From assembly GCF_046600735.1 (NCBI RefSeq), contig NZ_JBJMAW010000001.1, positions 186,001 to 250,000 of the forward strand: 64,000 nt of DNA. The letters are read 5' to 3'. Shown one piece after another: positions 26,061 to 33,980 of this stretch. The DNA is from Novilysobacter_A longmucuonensis (GTDB lineage: Bacteria > Pseudomonadota > Gammaproteobacteria > Xanthomonadales > Xanthomonadaceae). Every line of letters begins with the position of its first letter. Position 1 is the first letter of the stretch. A model generated the notes under the pieces. It ran no database searches and had not been told where the DNA came from. It saw nothing but the letters and a program-made list of their open reading frames with translations. A program made the translations under genes and the position numbers.

Positions 26061-26891
26061 ATGAAACGCATCTTCCTCGCCATGCTTGGCGCGATCAGCC
26101 TGTCCGCCTGCGCCCAGGCACCCGATCCGGGCGCTGCCACCGAGGCCGCACCGGCCGCCAGTGCGCCGGCGCCGACCGCCATGGAGGCGCCGGAGGCCGG
26201 CACGCCGGAAGCGCGCGCGATCGAGGCGCTACGCTCGCTCAACCCCAACGTTGCCCCCGAGCACGTCGGCGCCGCGCCGATCCCGGGCTTCCGCGAAGCC
26301 ATCGTCGCCGGCCAGGTGGTCTACGTCAGCGACGATGGCCGCTACCTGTTCGTGCCAGGCAGCGGCGGCGCGCTGTTTGATGCCACCGCCCGCAAGAACC
26401 TGAGTGAAGCCGCGCTCTCAAGTGCGCGCAAGGAGCTGCTGGCGACGATCCCCGACAGCGAACGCATCGTGTTTGCGCCGGCCAACCCGGTGCACACCGT
26501 CACCGTGTTCACCGACGTGGAATGCGGCTACTGCCGCAAACTGCACGAGGAGATCGAGGACTACAACGCGCAGGGCATCGCGGTTGAGTACCTGGCGTTT
26601 CCGCGCATGGGCCTGGGCAGCGAGGACTACGACAAGATGGTCGCGGTCTGGTGCGCCGCGGACCGACGCCAGGCGCTAACCGACGCCAAGGCCGAGCGCG
26701 CGGTGCCGAGCCGCGAGTGCACCAACACCGTCAACATGCAGTACGACATCGGCCGGCGGGTCGGCCTGACCGGCACGCCAATGATTTTGGCTGAGGACGG
26801 CACCCAGCTCGGCGGCTACGTGCCGCCGGCGGCGCTGCGCGCGGCGCTGGACAAGCTCGATGCCGATGCGGCGCCGGCCGGCGGTGCCTGA
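26061..26891 (+). CDS. Thiol:disulfide interchange protein DsbC-like lipoprotein
   Basis: The 276-residue protein has a lipoprotein signal (LSAC, Cys17), an Ala/Pro-rich linker to about residue 50, a DsbC/G dimerisation domain to about 120, and a thioredoxin domain with CGYC at 155-158 and a TGTPMIL cis-Pro loop. A second Cys pair (VWCAADRR and SRECTNT) corresponds to the structural disulfide of DsbC. It should isomerise wrong disulfides in the periplasm. Lipidation is unusual compared with the soluble E. coli protein. It follows xerD by 138 bases, with a TGCCACAAT extended -10-like motif at about 25999-26007. Confidence 0.9.
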   Translation: MKRIFLAMLGAISLSACAQAPDPGAATEAAPAASAPAPTAMEAPEAGTPEARAIEALRSLNPNVAPEHVGAAPIPGFREAIVAGQVVYVSDDGRYLFVPGSGGALFDATARKNLSEAALSSARKELLATIPDSERIVFAPANPVHTVTVFTDVECGYCRKLHEEIEDYNAQGIAVEYLAFPRMGLGSEDYDKMVAVWCAADRRQALTDAKAERAVPSRECTNTVNMQYDIGRRVGLTGTPMILAEDGTQLGGYVPPAALRAALDKLDADAAPAGGA

Positions 26892-26912
26892 GCCCGGCGA
26901 TGCGGCAGCACT

Positions 26913-26994
26913 TGCAGGAGCGGCTTCAGCCGCGATGGATGGTCCGGGCCGACGCAACATTCCGGAAGGCATCGCGGCTGAAGCCGCTCCTACA
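26913..26994. repeat. TGTAGGAGC-type palindromic repeat
   Basis: Left arm (TGCAGGAGCGG) from 26913, right arm to 26994. It separates the DsbC-like gene from the purL promoter. Confidence 0.85.
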
Positions 26995-27016
26995 GGCGGG
27001 TGCCGGGCTGCTTCGC

Positions 27017-27022
27017 TACAAT
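27017..27022 (+). promoter_or_regulatory. Candidate -10 box of purL
   Basis: TACAAT in the context GCTACAAT, 31 bases before the purL ATG. No good -35 was seen. Confidence 0.4.
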
Positions 27023-27053
27023 CTGCGGCCCGACGTAGCACGGTTCCCCGGAC

Positions 27054-30000
27054 ATGATCGTCCTCGAGGGCGCTTCCGCCCTGTCGCCGTTCCGACGTGA
27101 ACGGCTCCAAGCCCGCCTGCAAGCCCTCCACCCGACCGTCCGCCTGCTCGGTGCATGGCATGTCTACTGGGTCGAACCTGACGCGGTCGCGGCGACCGAT
27201 GCGCTGGCGATCGATACCGATGCCTTGTGCCGGATCCTGCAGGCGGGTGCGGCACCGGCCGAGCGCGCCGACGGCGCGGTGTCGCGCTACGTCAGCCCGC
27301 GCCTGGGCACGTTGTCGCCCTGGGCGAGCAAGGCCACCGAACTGCTGCACGGGGCCGGCCTGCCGGTGAAACGGGTCGAGCGGGGCACCCGCTTCGATTT
27401 GGCTGGGTGGCCCGACGATCCCGTCGTCGCAGCCGCGCTCGCGCGGGCGCTGCATGACCCGATGACCCAGTCGCTGCTGGACACCCGCGACGCCGCCGCG
27501 GCGCTGTTTGCCGAACCGGCGCGCGGGCAGCTCGAGCGCGTGCCGCTGGCCGAGCTGGAAGCGGCCAACGCGCGGCTCGGGCTGGCGCTGGCCGAGGACG
27601 AGATCACCTATCTGCGCGAGCGTTACGGCGCGCTGGACCGGCAGCCCTCGGACGTCGAACTGATGATGTTCGCGCAGGCCAATTCCGAGCATTGCCGGCA
27701 CAAGATCTTCAACGCGTCCTGGACCATCGACGGGCGCGAGCAGCAGTTGAACGGCGGGCCGAGCTCGCTGTTCAAGATGATCAAGCACACCCACGCGCAG
27801 ACCCCCGCGCATACGCTGTCGGCGTACAGCGACAACGCCGCGGTGGTCGCCGGCTATTCGAGCCAGCGCTTCCGCCCGGATCCGCGGACCGGCGGCTACC
27901 GCGCCGAGGCGACGGTGGAGTCGGCGTTCTGCATCAAAGTCGAAACCCACAACCACCCGACCGCGATCGCCCCGTTCCCGGGTGCCAGCACCGGCGCCGG
28001 CGGCGAGATCCGCGACGAGGGCGCGACCGGTCGCGGCGGCAAGCCCAAGGCCGGCCTGAGCGGGTTTTCGGTGTCGCACCTGCGTATCCCGGAGCTGCCG
28101 CAGCCGTGGGAGCAGAGGCCGGGGCAGCCCGGCCGCACGCTCAATCCGCGCATGGCGCCGGCGCTGGAGATCATGCTCGACGGGCCGATCGGCGCGGCCG
28201 CGTTCAACAACGAGTTTGGCCGGCCCAACCTGACCGGCTATTTCCGCAGTTTCGAACTGAGCGAAGGCAGCGCTGACGGGGTCGAGCTCACGCGTGCCTA
28301 CGACAAGCCGATCATGCTGGCCGGCGGGCTCGGCGCCATCGACCGGATCCAGGTCGAGAAGCTCGGGCTGAAGCCGGGCCATGCGGTGATCGTGCTCGGC
28401 GGGCCGGCGATGCTGATCGGCCTGGGCGGCGGCGCGGCCAGTTCGGTCGCTTCCGGCGACAGCGCCGAGGCGCTCGACTTCGCCAGCGTGCAACGCGACA
28501 ACCCGGAGATGGAGCGACGCTGCCAGGAAGTGATCGACCGCTGCGTCGCGCTGGGCGCCGAAAACCCGATCGCGAGCGCACACGACGTCGGTGCCGGCGG
28601 CCTGTCCAACGCAATTCCGGAGCTGCTGCACGACTCGCGCCTGGGTGGCGTGATCGACCTCAGCAAGGTGCCGAGTGACGATCCCTCGTTGTCACCGATG
28701 CAACTGTGGTGCAACGAGTCGCAGGAGCGTTATGTGCTCGGCCTGCCGGCCGACCGCGTGGCGGAGTTTGCGCAAATCTGCGCGCGCGAGCGCTGCCCAT
28801 TCGCGGTGGTCGGCTACGCGACCGCCGAGGAGCGGTTGGTGGTGGGGTATGGCGCCACCATCGAGAACGTCTACGGCGAAGCCGCAGCCGACTCCCTTCT
28901 CCCGCGTGCGGGAGACAAATCGGCAGGGATTGCCGATTTGGACGGCGAAGCCGCCCGGAGGGTGAGCCACATGGATGTGGCGAATCCACGTGCCTGCAGG
29001 GCGGATGAGGGCGCGCTCGAATCGAGCCACGACGCGACCGGCCACCCTGCGCGCCCTCACCCGAACCCTCTTCCGCAGGCGGGAGAGGGGGCTAACGGCG
29101 AGTCCCGGCTGCACCCCATCGATCTCCCCATGGACCTGCTGTTCGGCAAGGCCCCGAAGATGCAGCGCAACACCCGCCGCCCCGGCGATGCGCCCTGGCC
29201 GGCGCTGGACTGGAGCGGGCTGGACCTGCACGACGCGGCGTTGCGCGTGCTGGCGCATCCGACGGTGGCGTGCAAGCAGTTCCTGGTCACCATCGGCGAC
29301 CGCAGCGTCGGCGGGCTGACCGCGCGCGACCAGATGATCGGCCCGTGGCAGCTGCCGCTGGCCGATTGCGCGATCACCCTGGCGGGGTTCGAGGGCTACG
29401 CCGGCGAGGCGATGGCGATCGGCGAGCGCGCCCCGCTGGCGCTGCTGGACACCGCCGCGGCCGCGCGCATGGCATTGGGCGAGGCGATCACCAACCTGTG
29501 CGCGGCGCCGGTCGAGTCGCTGGAGCGGATCAAGCTGTCGGCCAACTGGATGGCCGCCGCTTCGCACGATGGCGAAGACGCGCTGCTGTACGACGCGGTC
29601 CGGGCGGTCGGGCTGGAGCTGTGCCCGCAGATCGACCTCAGCATTCCGGTCGGCAAGGACTCGCTGTCGATGCAGGCGCAATGGCGTGCCGAAGGCCGCG
29701 AGCACAAGTCGGTCTCGCCGGTCTCGCTGGTGGTCACTGCGTTCGCGCCGGTGCTCGACGTGCGCCAGCAGCTCACCCCGCTGCTGTCACGCGAGGACGA
29801 TTCGGAACTGTGGCTGATCGGCCTGGGCGCCGGCAAGCAGCGGCTCGGCGGCTCGGTGCTGGCGCAGTGCCATCCCGAGGCCGGCCTGGCCGCGCCGGCC
29901 GACGGCGCGCTGCCTGCGTTCGCCGGTCCGCCGTCCGAGGATGGGCGCCGCAACGCTGGCGTGCCCGATCTGGACCACCCCGAGCGCCTGCGCGACTTCT

Positions 30001-31277
30001 TCGAGCTGATCCGCGATGCGCGAGAGGCCGGCCTGCTGCGGGCTTACCACGACCGCTCCGACGGCGGCGCGTTTGCCGCGCTGTGCGAGATGGCGTTCTG
30101 CTCGCGCCTGGGCCTGGAGATCATGCTCGACGGCTGGGGCCTGGATCCGTTCCGCACCCTGTTCAACGAGGAGCTCGGTGCGGTCGTGCAGATCGCCGGC
30201 GAGGACCGCGCGGCATTCGCCGACTTGGTCGCGCGGTACGGGCTGATCGACTGCGCGCAGCGCATCGCCCGCCCGACCACCGCGCCGGTGATCCGCGTGC
30301 GCGAGGACGGCGAGAGCCTGGCCGAATGGCGCTGGGAGGAGTTGTTCGATGCGTGGTGGTCGACCAGCCATGCGATGCAGAGGCTGCGCGACAACCCCGA
30401 CTGCGCCGACGAGGAGCGTGCGGCCGCGCGTGACTTCAACGCGCCGGGAATCAAGCCCACGCTGGTGTTCGATCCAACCGAAGACGTTACCGGCCCGTAC
30501 CTCAACACCGGCGCCCGGCCGAAGGTCGCGATCCTGCGCGAGCAGGGCGTCAACGGCCAGATCGAGATGGCCTGGGGCTTCGATCGTGCCGGCTTCGAGG
30601 CCATCGACGTGCACATGAGCGATCTGATCGCCGGCCGCATCGGTCTGGAAGGTTTCAAGGGCATCGCCGCCTGCGGCGGTTTCAGTTACGGCGACGTGCT
30701 CGGTGCCGGCCGTGGCTGGGCGACCTCGATCCTGGAGCGTCCCGCGCTGCGCGAGATGTTCGCCGCGTTCTTCGCGCGCGAGGATGCCTTCGCGCTCGGT
30801 GTCTGCAACGGCTGCCAGATGCTCAGCCAACTCAAGCCTATCATCCCCGGCGCCGCGCACTGGCCACGGTTCCTGCGCAACCGCAGCGAACAGTTCGAGG
30901 CGCGCCTGGGCCTGGTCGAGGTGGTGGAGTCGCCGTCGCTGTTTCTGCGCGGCATGGCGGGCTCGCGGATCCCGGTGGCGGTGTCGCACGGCGAAGGCCG
31001 CGCCGAGTTCTCCGGCACCCTGGACCGACCCGCCGCCCGCGTCTCGCTGCGCCATGTCGAGTCCGACGGCAGCATCGCCACGCGCTACCCGGCCAACCCC
31101 AACGGCTCGACCGACGGCATCGCCGGACTGACCAGCGACGAGGGCCGCGTCACCATCCTGATGCCGCACCCCGAACGCACCCTGCGCACCGCGAACCTGA
31201 GCTGGGCGCCGCGCGAATGGGGCGAGGATTCGCCGTGGCTGCGGATGTTCCGCAACGCCCGGGTGTGGGTGGGCTGA
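27054..31277 (+). CDS. purL: Phosphoribosylformylglycinamidine synthase
   Basis: The 1407-residue single-chain FGAM synthase converts FGAR, Gln and ATP to FGAM in purine synthesis. The synthetase half includes NSEHCRHKIFN and KVETHNHPTAI; the C-terminal glutaminase has CGGFSYGDVLGAG, the nucleophile in GVCNGCQM and MPHPERTLR. It is about 110 residues longer than the E. coli enzyme. Most of that excess is a 70-residue in-frame segment (about 613-682) encoded by repeat DNA, located just before PIDLPMDLLFGKAPKM. The last 107 bases are duplicated 1.1 kb downstream as a broken copy. Confidence 0.96.
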   Translation: MIVLEGASALSPFRRERLQARLQALHPTVRLLGAWHVYWVEPDAVAATDALAIDTDALCRILQAGAAPAERADGAVSRYVSPRLGTLSPWASKATELLHGAGLPVKRVERGTRFDLAGWPDDPVVAAALARALHDPMTQSLLDTRDAAAALFAEPARGQLERVPLAELEAANARLGLALAEDEITYLRERYGALDRQPSDVELMMFAQANSEHCRHKIFNASWTIDGREQQLNGGPSSLFKMIKHTHAQTPAHTLSAYSDNAAVVAGYSSQRFRPDPRTGGYRAEATVESAFCIKVETHNHPTAIAPFPGASTGAGGEIRDEGATGRGGKPKAGLSGFSVSHLRIPELPQPWEQRPGQPGRTLNPRMAPALEIMLDGPIGAAAFNNEFGRPNLTGYFRSFELSEGSADGVELTRAYDKPIMLAGGLGAIDRIQVEKLGLKPGHAVIVLGGPAMLIGLGGGAASSVASGDSAEALDFASVQRDNPEMERRCQEVIDRCVALGAENPIASAHDVGAGGLSNAIPELLHDSRLGGVIDLSKVPSDDPSLSPMQLWCNESQERYVLGLPADRVAEFAQICARERCPFAVVGYATAEERLVVGYGATIENVYGEAAADSLLPRAGDKSAGIADLDGEAARRVSHMDVANPRACRADEGALESSHDATGHPARPHPNPLPQAGEGANGESRLHPIDLPMDLLFGKAPKMQRNTRRPGDAPWPALDWSGLDLHDAALRVLAHPTVACKQFLVTIGDRSVGGLTARDQMIGPWQLPLADCAITLAGFEGYAGEAMAIGERAPLALLDTAAAARMALGEAITNLCAAPVESLERIKLSANWMAAASHDGEDALLYDAVRAVGLELCPQIDLSIPVGKDSLSMQAQWRAEGREHKSVSPVSLVVTAFAPVLDVRQQLTPLLSREDDSELWLIGLGAGKQRLGGSVLAQCHPEAGLAAPADGALPAFAGPPSEDGRRNAGVPDLDHPERLRDFFELIRDAREAGLLRAYHDRSDGGAFAALCEMAFCSRLGLEIMLDGWGLDPFRTLFNEELGAVVQIAGEDRAAFADLVARYGLIDCAQRIARPTTAPVIRVREDGESLAEWRWEELFDAWWSTSHAMQRLRDNPDCADEERAAARDFNAPGIKPTLVFDPTEDVTGPYLNTGARPKVAILREQGVNGQIEMAWGFDRAGFEAIDVHMSDLIAGRIGLEGFKGIAACGGFSYGDVLGAGRGWATSILERPALREMFAAFFAREDAFALGVCNGCQMLSQLKPIIPGAAHWPRFLRNRSEQFEARLGLVEVVESPSLFLRGMAGSRIPVAVSHGEGRAEFSGTLDRPAARVSLRHVESDGSIATRYPANPNGSTDGIAGLTSDEGRVTILMPHPERTLRTANLSWAPREWGEDSPWLRMFRNARVWVG
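28891..29100. repeat. Repeat-derived in-frame insertion in purL
   Basis: The insert opens with CTTCTCCCGCGTGCGGGAG (28897-28914) and closes with CTCTTCCGCAGGCGGGAG from 29068, both hairpins of one family, with CGGATGAGGGCGCG between. Translated it reads LLPRAGD at one end and PHPNPLPQAGEG at the other. These words are the usual coding shadow of the intergenic CCCTCTCCC repeats of xanthomonads. Length is a multiple of three and the frame is kept. Confidence 0.7.
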
Positions 31278-31313
31278 ACACAGATACGTAGTGTGTGCAC
31301 GAACGCGCGTTTT

Positions 31314-31396
31314 TGTAGGAGCGGGCCATGCCCGCGACCGCCAGCCGGAGCTACGCGGTCGCGCCCGTGCCTTTACAAGCATGGGCCGCTCCTACA
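31314..31396. repeat. TGTAGGAGC-type repeat, GGGCCATGCCC variant
   Basis: Left arm TGTAGGAGCGGGCCATGCCC from 31314 and inverted right arm ATGGGCCGCTCCTACA ending at 31396, just after purL. A partial GTAGAGCCGA hairpin follows at 31410-31437. Confidence 0.8.
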
Positions 31397-31467
31397 GGGG
31401 CGGCTGGGTGCGTAGAGCCGATTTGCCCGGCTGCTTTCGCAGCGACCGGGCGGCGCATCGACGTGGA

Positions 31468-32208
31468 TCAGTCACACGGCGGCGCGCTGCGGTAGGCCCT
31501 CATGTAGGTCCTGATCAGCGCGCTCAAACGGGCTGGGGGCTGGTCGACTTCGCAGATCCGCTGGCACAGGTTCAGCTGCCGGCCGCTGAAGCCCTCCTGC
31601 GCGCACGAGACGAACAGATCCTGGTTGATCGACAGCGTCCAGCCGCCAGCTAGCACGCCGCCGTCGCCGGGGCCTTTGTCGGCCACGTACAACTTCCACA
31701 CGCCGTTCTGCGCGTCGGCATCGCCGTTGAGCGAGCCCAGTTTCTGATTGGGCGTGTCCGCCGGGGCCACGCCGGGAAAGTCGTAGTTGTCCTCGATCCA
31801 GTCGGTCGGCCGGTAGGTCCCGGACGTGATCTCGCTGCGCGGAGGGACGTTGGCGTGGGAGGCATCGCTCAAGGTGAGCGTCACCGGATCGATCCGGACC
31901 CCGGCACCGACGTCGGACATCAGGCGGATCTGCTGACCGCCTGGCGCGAGCAGCATCACTTCCAGGTCATCGGGGTAGGTGTGCGTCAGGCTGTTGAGGG
32001 TGACGGTGACCGAGGTGATGTTGCCGCGCAGGTCGTTCACGGTGATCGGCGAGGGATACAGCGAGCCGGTGCCCTGCTCGGGAACTTCGATGGCGTCCGG
32101 GTTGCTGGCATTGGTGGTGAGCTCTATGGCACCGGCGGCGGAGATGGCGGCGGCCGTGCACGCCAGGGTGAGCCAAGTGGCTGCGGCCCGTGATAGGCGG
32201 GTTCTCAT
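31468..32208 (-). CDS. Secreted protein with proprotein convertase P-domain
   Basis: The 246-residue protein has a signal peptide (MRTRLSRAA, hydrophobic run, cut near SAAGA about residue 27). A P-domain-like beta-sandwich follows at about 35-165: ITVNDLRGNITSVTVTLN, TYPDDLEVMLLAPGG, then the late NGVWKLYVADKGPGD and GGWTLSI. The last 35 residues contain four Cys and no known motif. P-domains usually sit C-terminal to subtilisin-like or metallo-proteases; here there is no protease domain, so it may be a free adhesion or substrate-binding module. GGAGAAG lies 6 bases before the ATG. It lies between purL and a broken copy of the purL 3' end, and near the T2SS genes. Confidence 0.75.
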   Translation of the reverse strand: MRTRLSRAAATWLTLACTAAAISAAGAIELTTNASNPDAIEVPEQGTGSLYPSPITVNDLRGNITSVTVTLNSLTHTYPDDLEVMLLAPGGQQIRLMSDVGAGVRIDPVTLTLSDASHANVPPRSEITSGTYRPTDWIEDNYDFPGVAPADTPNQKLGSLNGDADAQNGVWKLYVADKGPGDGGVLAGGWTLSINQDLFVSCAQEGFSGRQLNLCQRICEVDQPPARLSALIRTYMRAYRSAPPCD

Positions 32209-32296
32209 GGGCACTTCTCCGATTGGGGGGAACAGCATTGGGCGAGATGCGTGAGGGATCAGCGACGGCTCGCGCGCGGATCGCACGACGCCGAGC

Positions 32297-32402
32297 CCGA
32301 ACCGACCCTGCGCATCGCCAACCTGAGCTGGGCACCACGCGAACGGGCGAGGATTCGCTGTGGCTGCGTATGTTCCGCAACGCCCGGGTGTGGATGGGGT
32401 GA
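32297..32402 (+). pseudogene. Broken duplicate of the purL 3' end
   Basis: This segment matches 31171-31277, the last 107 bases of purL, at about 89 percent by eye (roughly 11 mismatches and one deleted base). The deletion, in the stretch matching GAATGGGGCGAG, breaks the frame; after it the copy still reads WLRMFRNARVWMG and a stop. The two copies are direct repeats bracketing the P-domain gene and a TGTAGGAGC repeat. Confidence 0.85.
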
Positions 32403-32678
32403 TCCCCCGGTCTGACCGGGCGTCCGCGGGTGCGGGCTGCTCCGGTCATCGCCACGGACGGATTCGCCGGTCCGGCCCTGCCGGCCGCGCCATGCAGCCG
32501 GTAGACGGCGCGTACCGCCCGACGGACGGCGCTACAGCACGGCCTGTTCATGTCGGCCGTCACGTTTAATGCGTGAACTGCATCACAAAGCAGTGGATCG
32601 CGGACGTCGCCCCAGTCCGGCGCCCGCACCTTGCGACGAGGTCGTCAGGATTCGATGGGCTGGCTACAGGGGACTTCC
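32403..32678 (+). other. Non-coding stretch before the secreted protein gene
   Basis: Together with the purL remnant this forms a 470-base gap between genes. It contains short inverted words (GGCCGCGCC, GACGGACGGCG) and a TTTAAT at 32565-32570 that could be a -10 box for the next gene. Nothing else was recognised. Confidence 0.3.
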
Positions 32679-33794
32679 ATGAATCGACCGACCACTCGCC
32701 GCAAGGCGCGCGGGCTGCTGCGCAGCCTGCTTTTCATCGCCTCGTTGGCCACCGCCACGGCCGCCTGGGCCGGCAAGGATCACCTCGAGGTCAGCGTCTC
32801 CGACATCTTGCCCCAGCACGTGTCGCTGACCAGCCAGTCGGCCCCATTGGCCGAAGGGGACTTCAGTTCCGATGCCAGTATCGTGCTGCGCTACGACTAC
32901 GTCGCCCATGCGTTTCCCGACGGGACGGCCGATTTCGGCAGCTTCGCGCTGGGCCAGCGCCTGGTCGACAACAGTGCCGAACCGGGCAACGACAGCAACT
33001 ATCCGGTGACGGTGACAGCCGGCCAGAACGGCACCGGCCAGCACCTGCGCGTGGAGGTGACGCCGGGCAACCAGCAGCGCAACGGCCCGGGCGACTTCGA
33101 TCCGGCCAGCGTCGCCATCACCACCCACTGCTCGGCCGCCAACCCGTGCCCGACCGACGACGGCTCGGAGATCGAGGCCAACCTGCAGTTCTCGCAAGGC
33201 TCGGAGGTCAACACCAGCGTCAAGATCAAGGTGGTGGTGAAGCTGGTGCACCCGACCGAATGCGTGCGCTTCTACAACTTCCTGACCGACCAGGACATGA
33301 CCACCGTGGTCGATTCCACCGAGGTCGGGGTTATCAAGAACGGCAGGAACGCCGGCAAGGTCACCGCGACCAACCCGTTCGGGCAGTTCTCCGACAACGT
33401 GCTGGTGGTCAACACCTGTGCGACCGAGCAGAACTTCGACCTCGACATCAACCTGGACCCGGCGTTCGCTACCAACCCCAATCCCACCGGCAACCCCGGC
33501 AATGCGGTGTTCACCTACCGCGGCGGCGTGAACGTCGATCCGGACACGTTCAACATCGACGAGTTCTCGATGGGCACCCCGCACGGGCAGCTGCTGTGCC
33601 TCAACAACGTGATTTTGGGCGGCAACGAGAGCTTCCTGGCCACGGTGCACATGGGCACCCGCCGCGACCTCCACGTCGATGATCTGCCCGCAGACGGGTT
33701 CCTGTTCACCGCCGCGATGCTGGAGCCGAACCTCGCGTGCGCAGGTGCGGAGCTGGCGATCCAGGCCGCCACGATGAGCTACACGATCAAGTAG
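32679..33794 (+). CDS. Secreted protein of unknown function
   Basis: The 371-residue protein has a clear signal peptide (MNRPTTRRKARG, then LLRSLLFIASLATATAAWA, cleavage near residue 31). The mature part is rich in Asn, Asp, Thr and Val with alternating polar and hydrophobic residues, suggesting beta-sheet. It has about six Cys in short contexts such as THCSAANPC, TECVRFY and NTCATEQ, which could form disulfides. I do not recognise the family. ACAGGGGA precedes the ATG at 32679; Met at 32655 is an alternative. It lies directly upstream of the T2SS operon, and export followed by type II secretion is plausible but not shown. Confidence 0.65.
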   Translation: MNRPTTRRKARGLLRSLLFIASLATATAAWAGKDHLEVSVSDILPQHVSLTSQSAPLAEGDFSSDASIVLRYDYVAHAFPDGTADFGSFALGQRLVDNSAEPGNDSNYPVTVTAGQNGTGQHLRVEVTPGNQQRNGPGDFDPASVAITTHCSAANPCPTDDGSEIEANLQFSQGSEVNTSVKIKVVVKLVHPTECVRFYNFLTDQDMTTVVDSTEVGVIKNGRNAGKVTATNPFGQFSDNVLVVNTCATEQNFDLDINLDPAFATNPNPTGNPGNAVFTYRGGVNVDPDTFNIDEFSMGTPHGQLLCLNNVILGGNESFLATVHMGTRRDLHVDDLPADGFLFTAAMLEPNLACAGAELAIQAATMSYTIK

Positions 33795-33823
33795 GCCAAC
33801 GGCTGTGATGATCGGAACACTCG

Positions 33824-33857
33824 GGCCCGGCATGCCGCTGCTGCGACATGCCGGGCC
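33824..33857 (+). terminator. Strong hairpin, probable terminator
   Basis: GGCCCGGCATG (33824-33834) pairs perfectly with CATGCCGGGCC (33847-33857) around a 12-base loop, 30 bases after the stop of the secreted protein gene. The following GGTTCTTG is a poor U-tract, so termination is likely but not certain. Confidence 0.5.
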
Positions 33858-33951
33858 GGTTCTTGCGTGGTATCTCCTGCGCGACTGTCGCGTGTGAACG
33901 AAGCCGGGCCCGGCGCCTGACCGCATGACTCCGGCCCGACCGTTGTGCTGC

Positions 33952-33957
33952 TAAAGT
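33952..33957 (+). promoter_or_regulatory. Candidate extended -10 box of the T2SS operon
   Basis: TAAAGT preceded by TGC gives the extended -10 form TGCTAAAGT, 23 bases before the gspE ATG. No clear -35 is present, as expected for an extended -10 promoter. Confidence 0.4.
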
Positions 33958-33980
33958 CGACGACCTCTTGGGAAACAGGC

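Noticed and set aside
31278..32296. A complete mobile element between the purL-end copies
   Set aside because: No integrase, transposase or terminal inverted repeats were found; the event is described only as a duplication with an insert.
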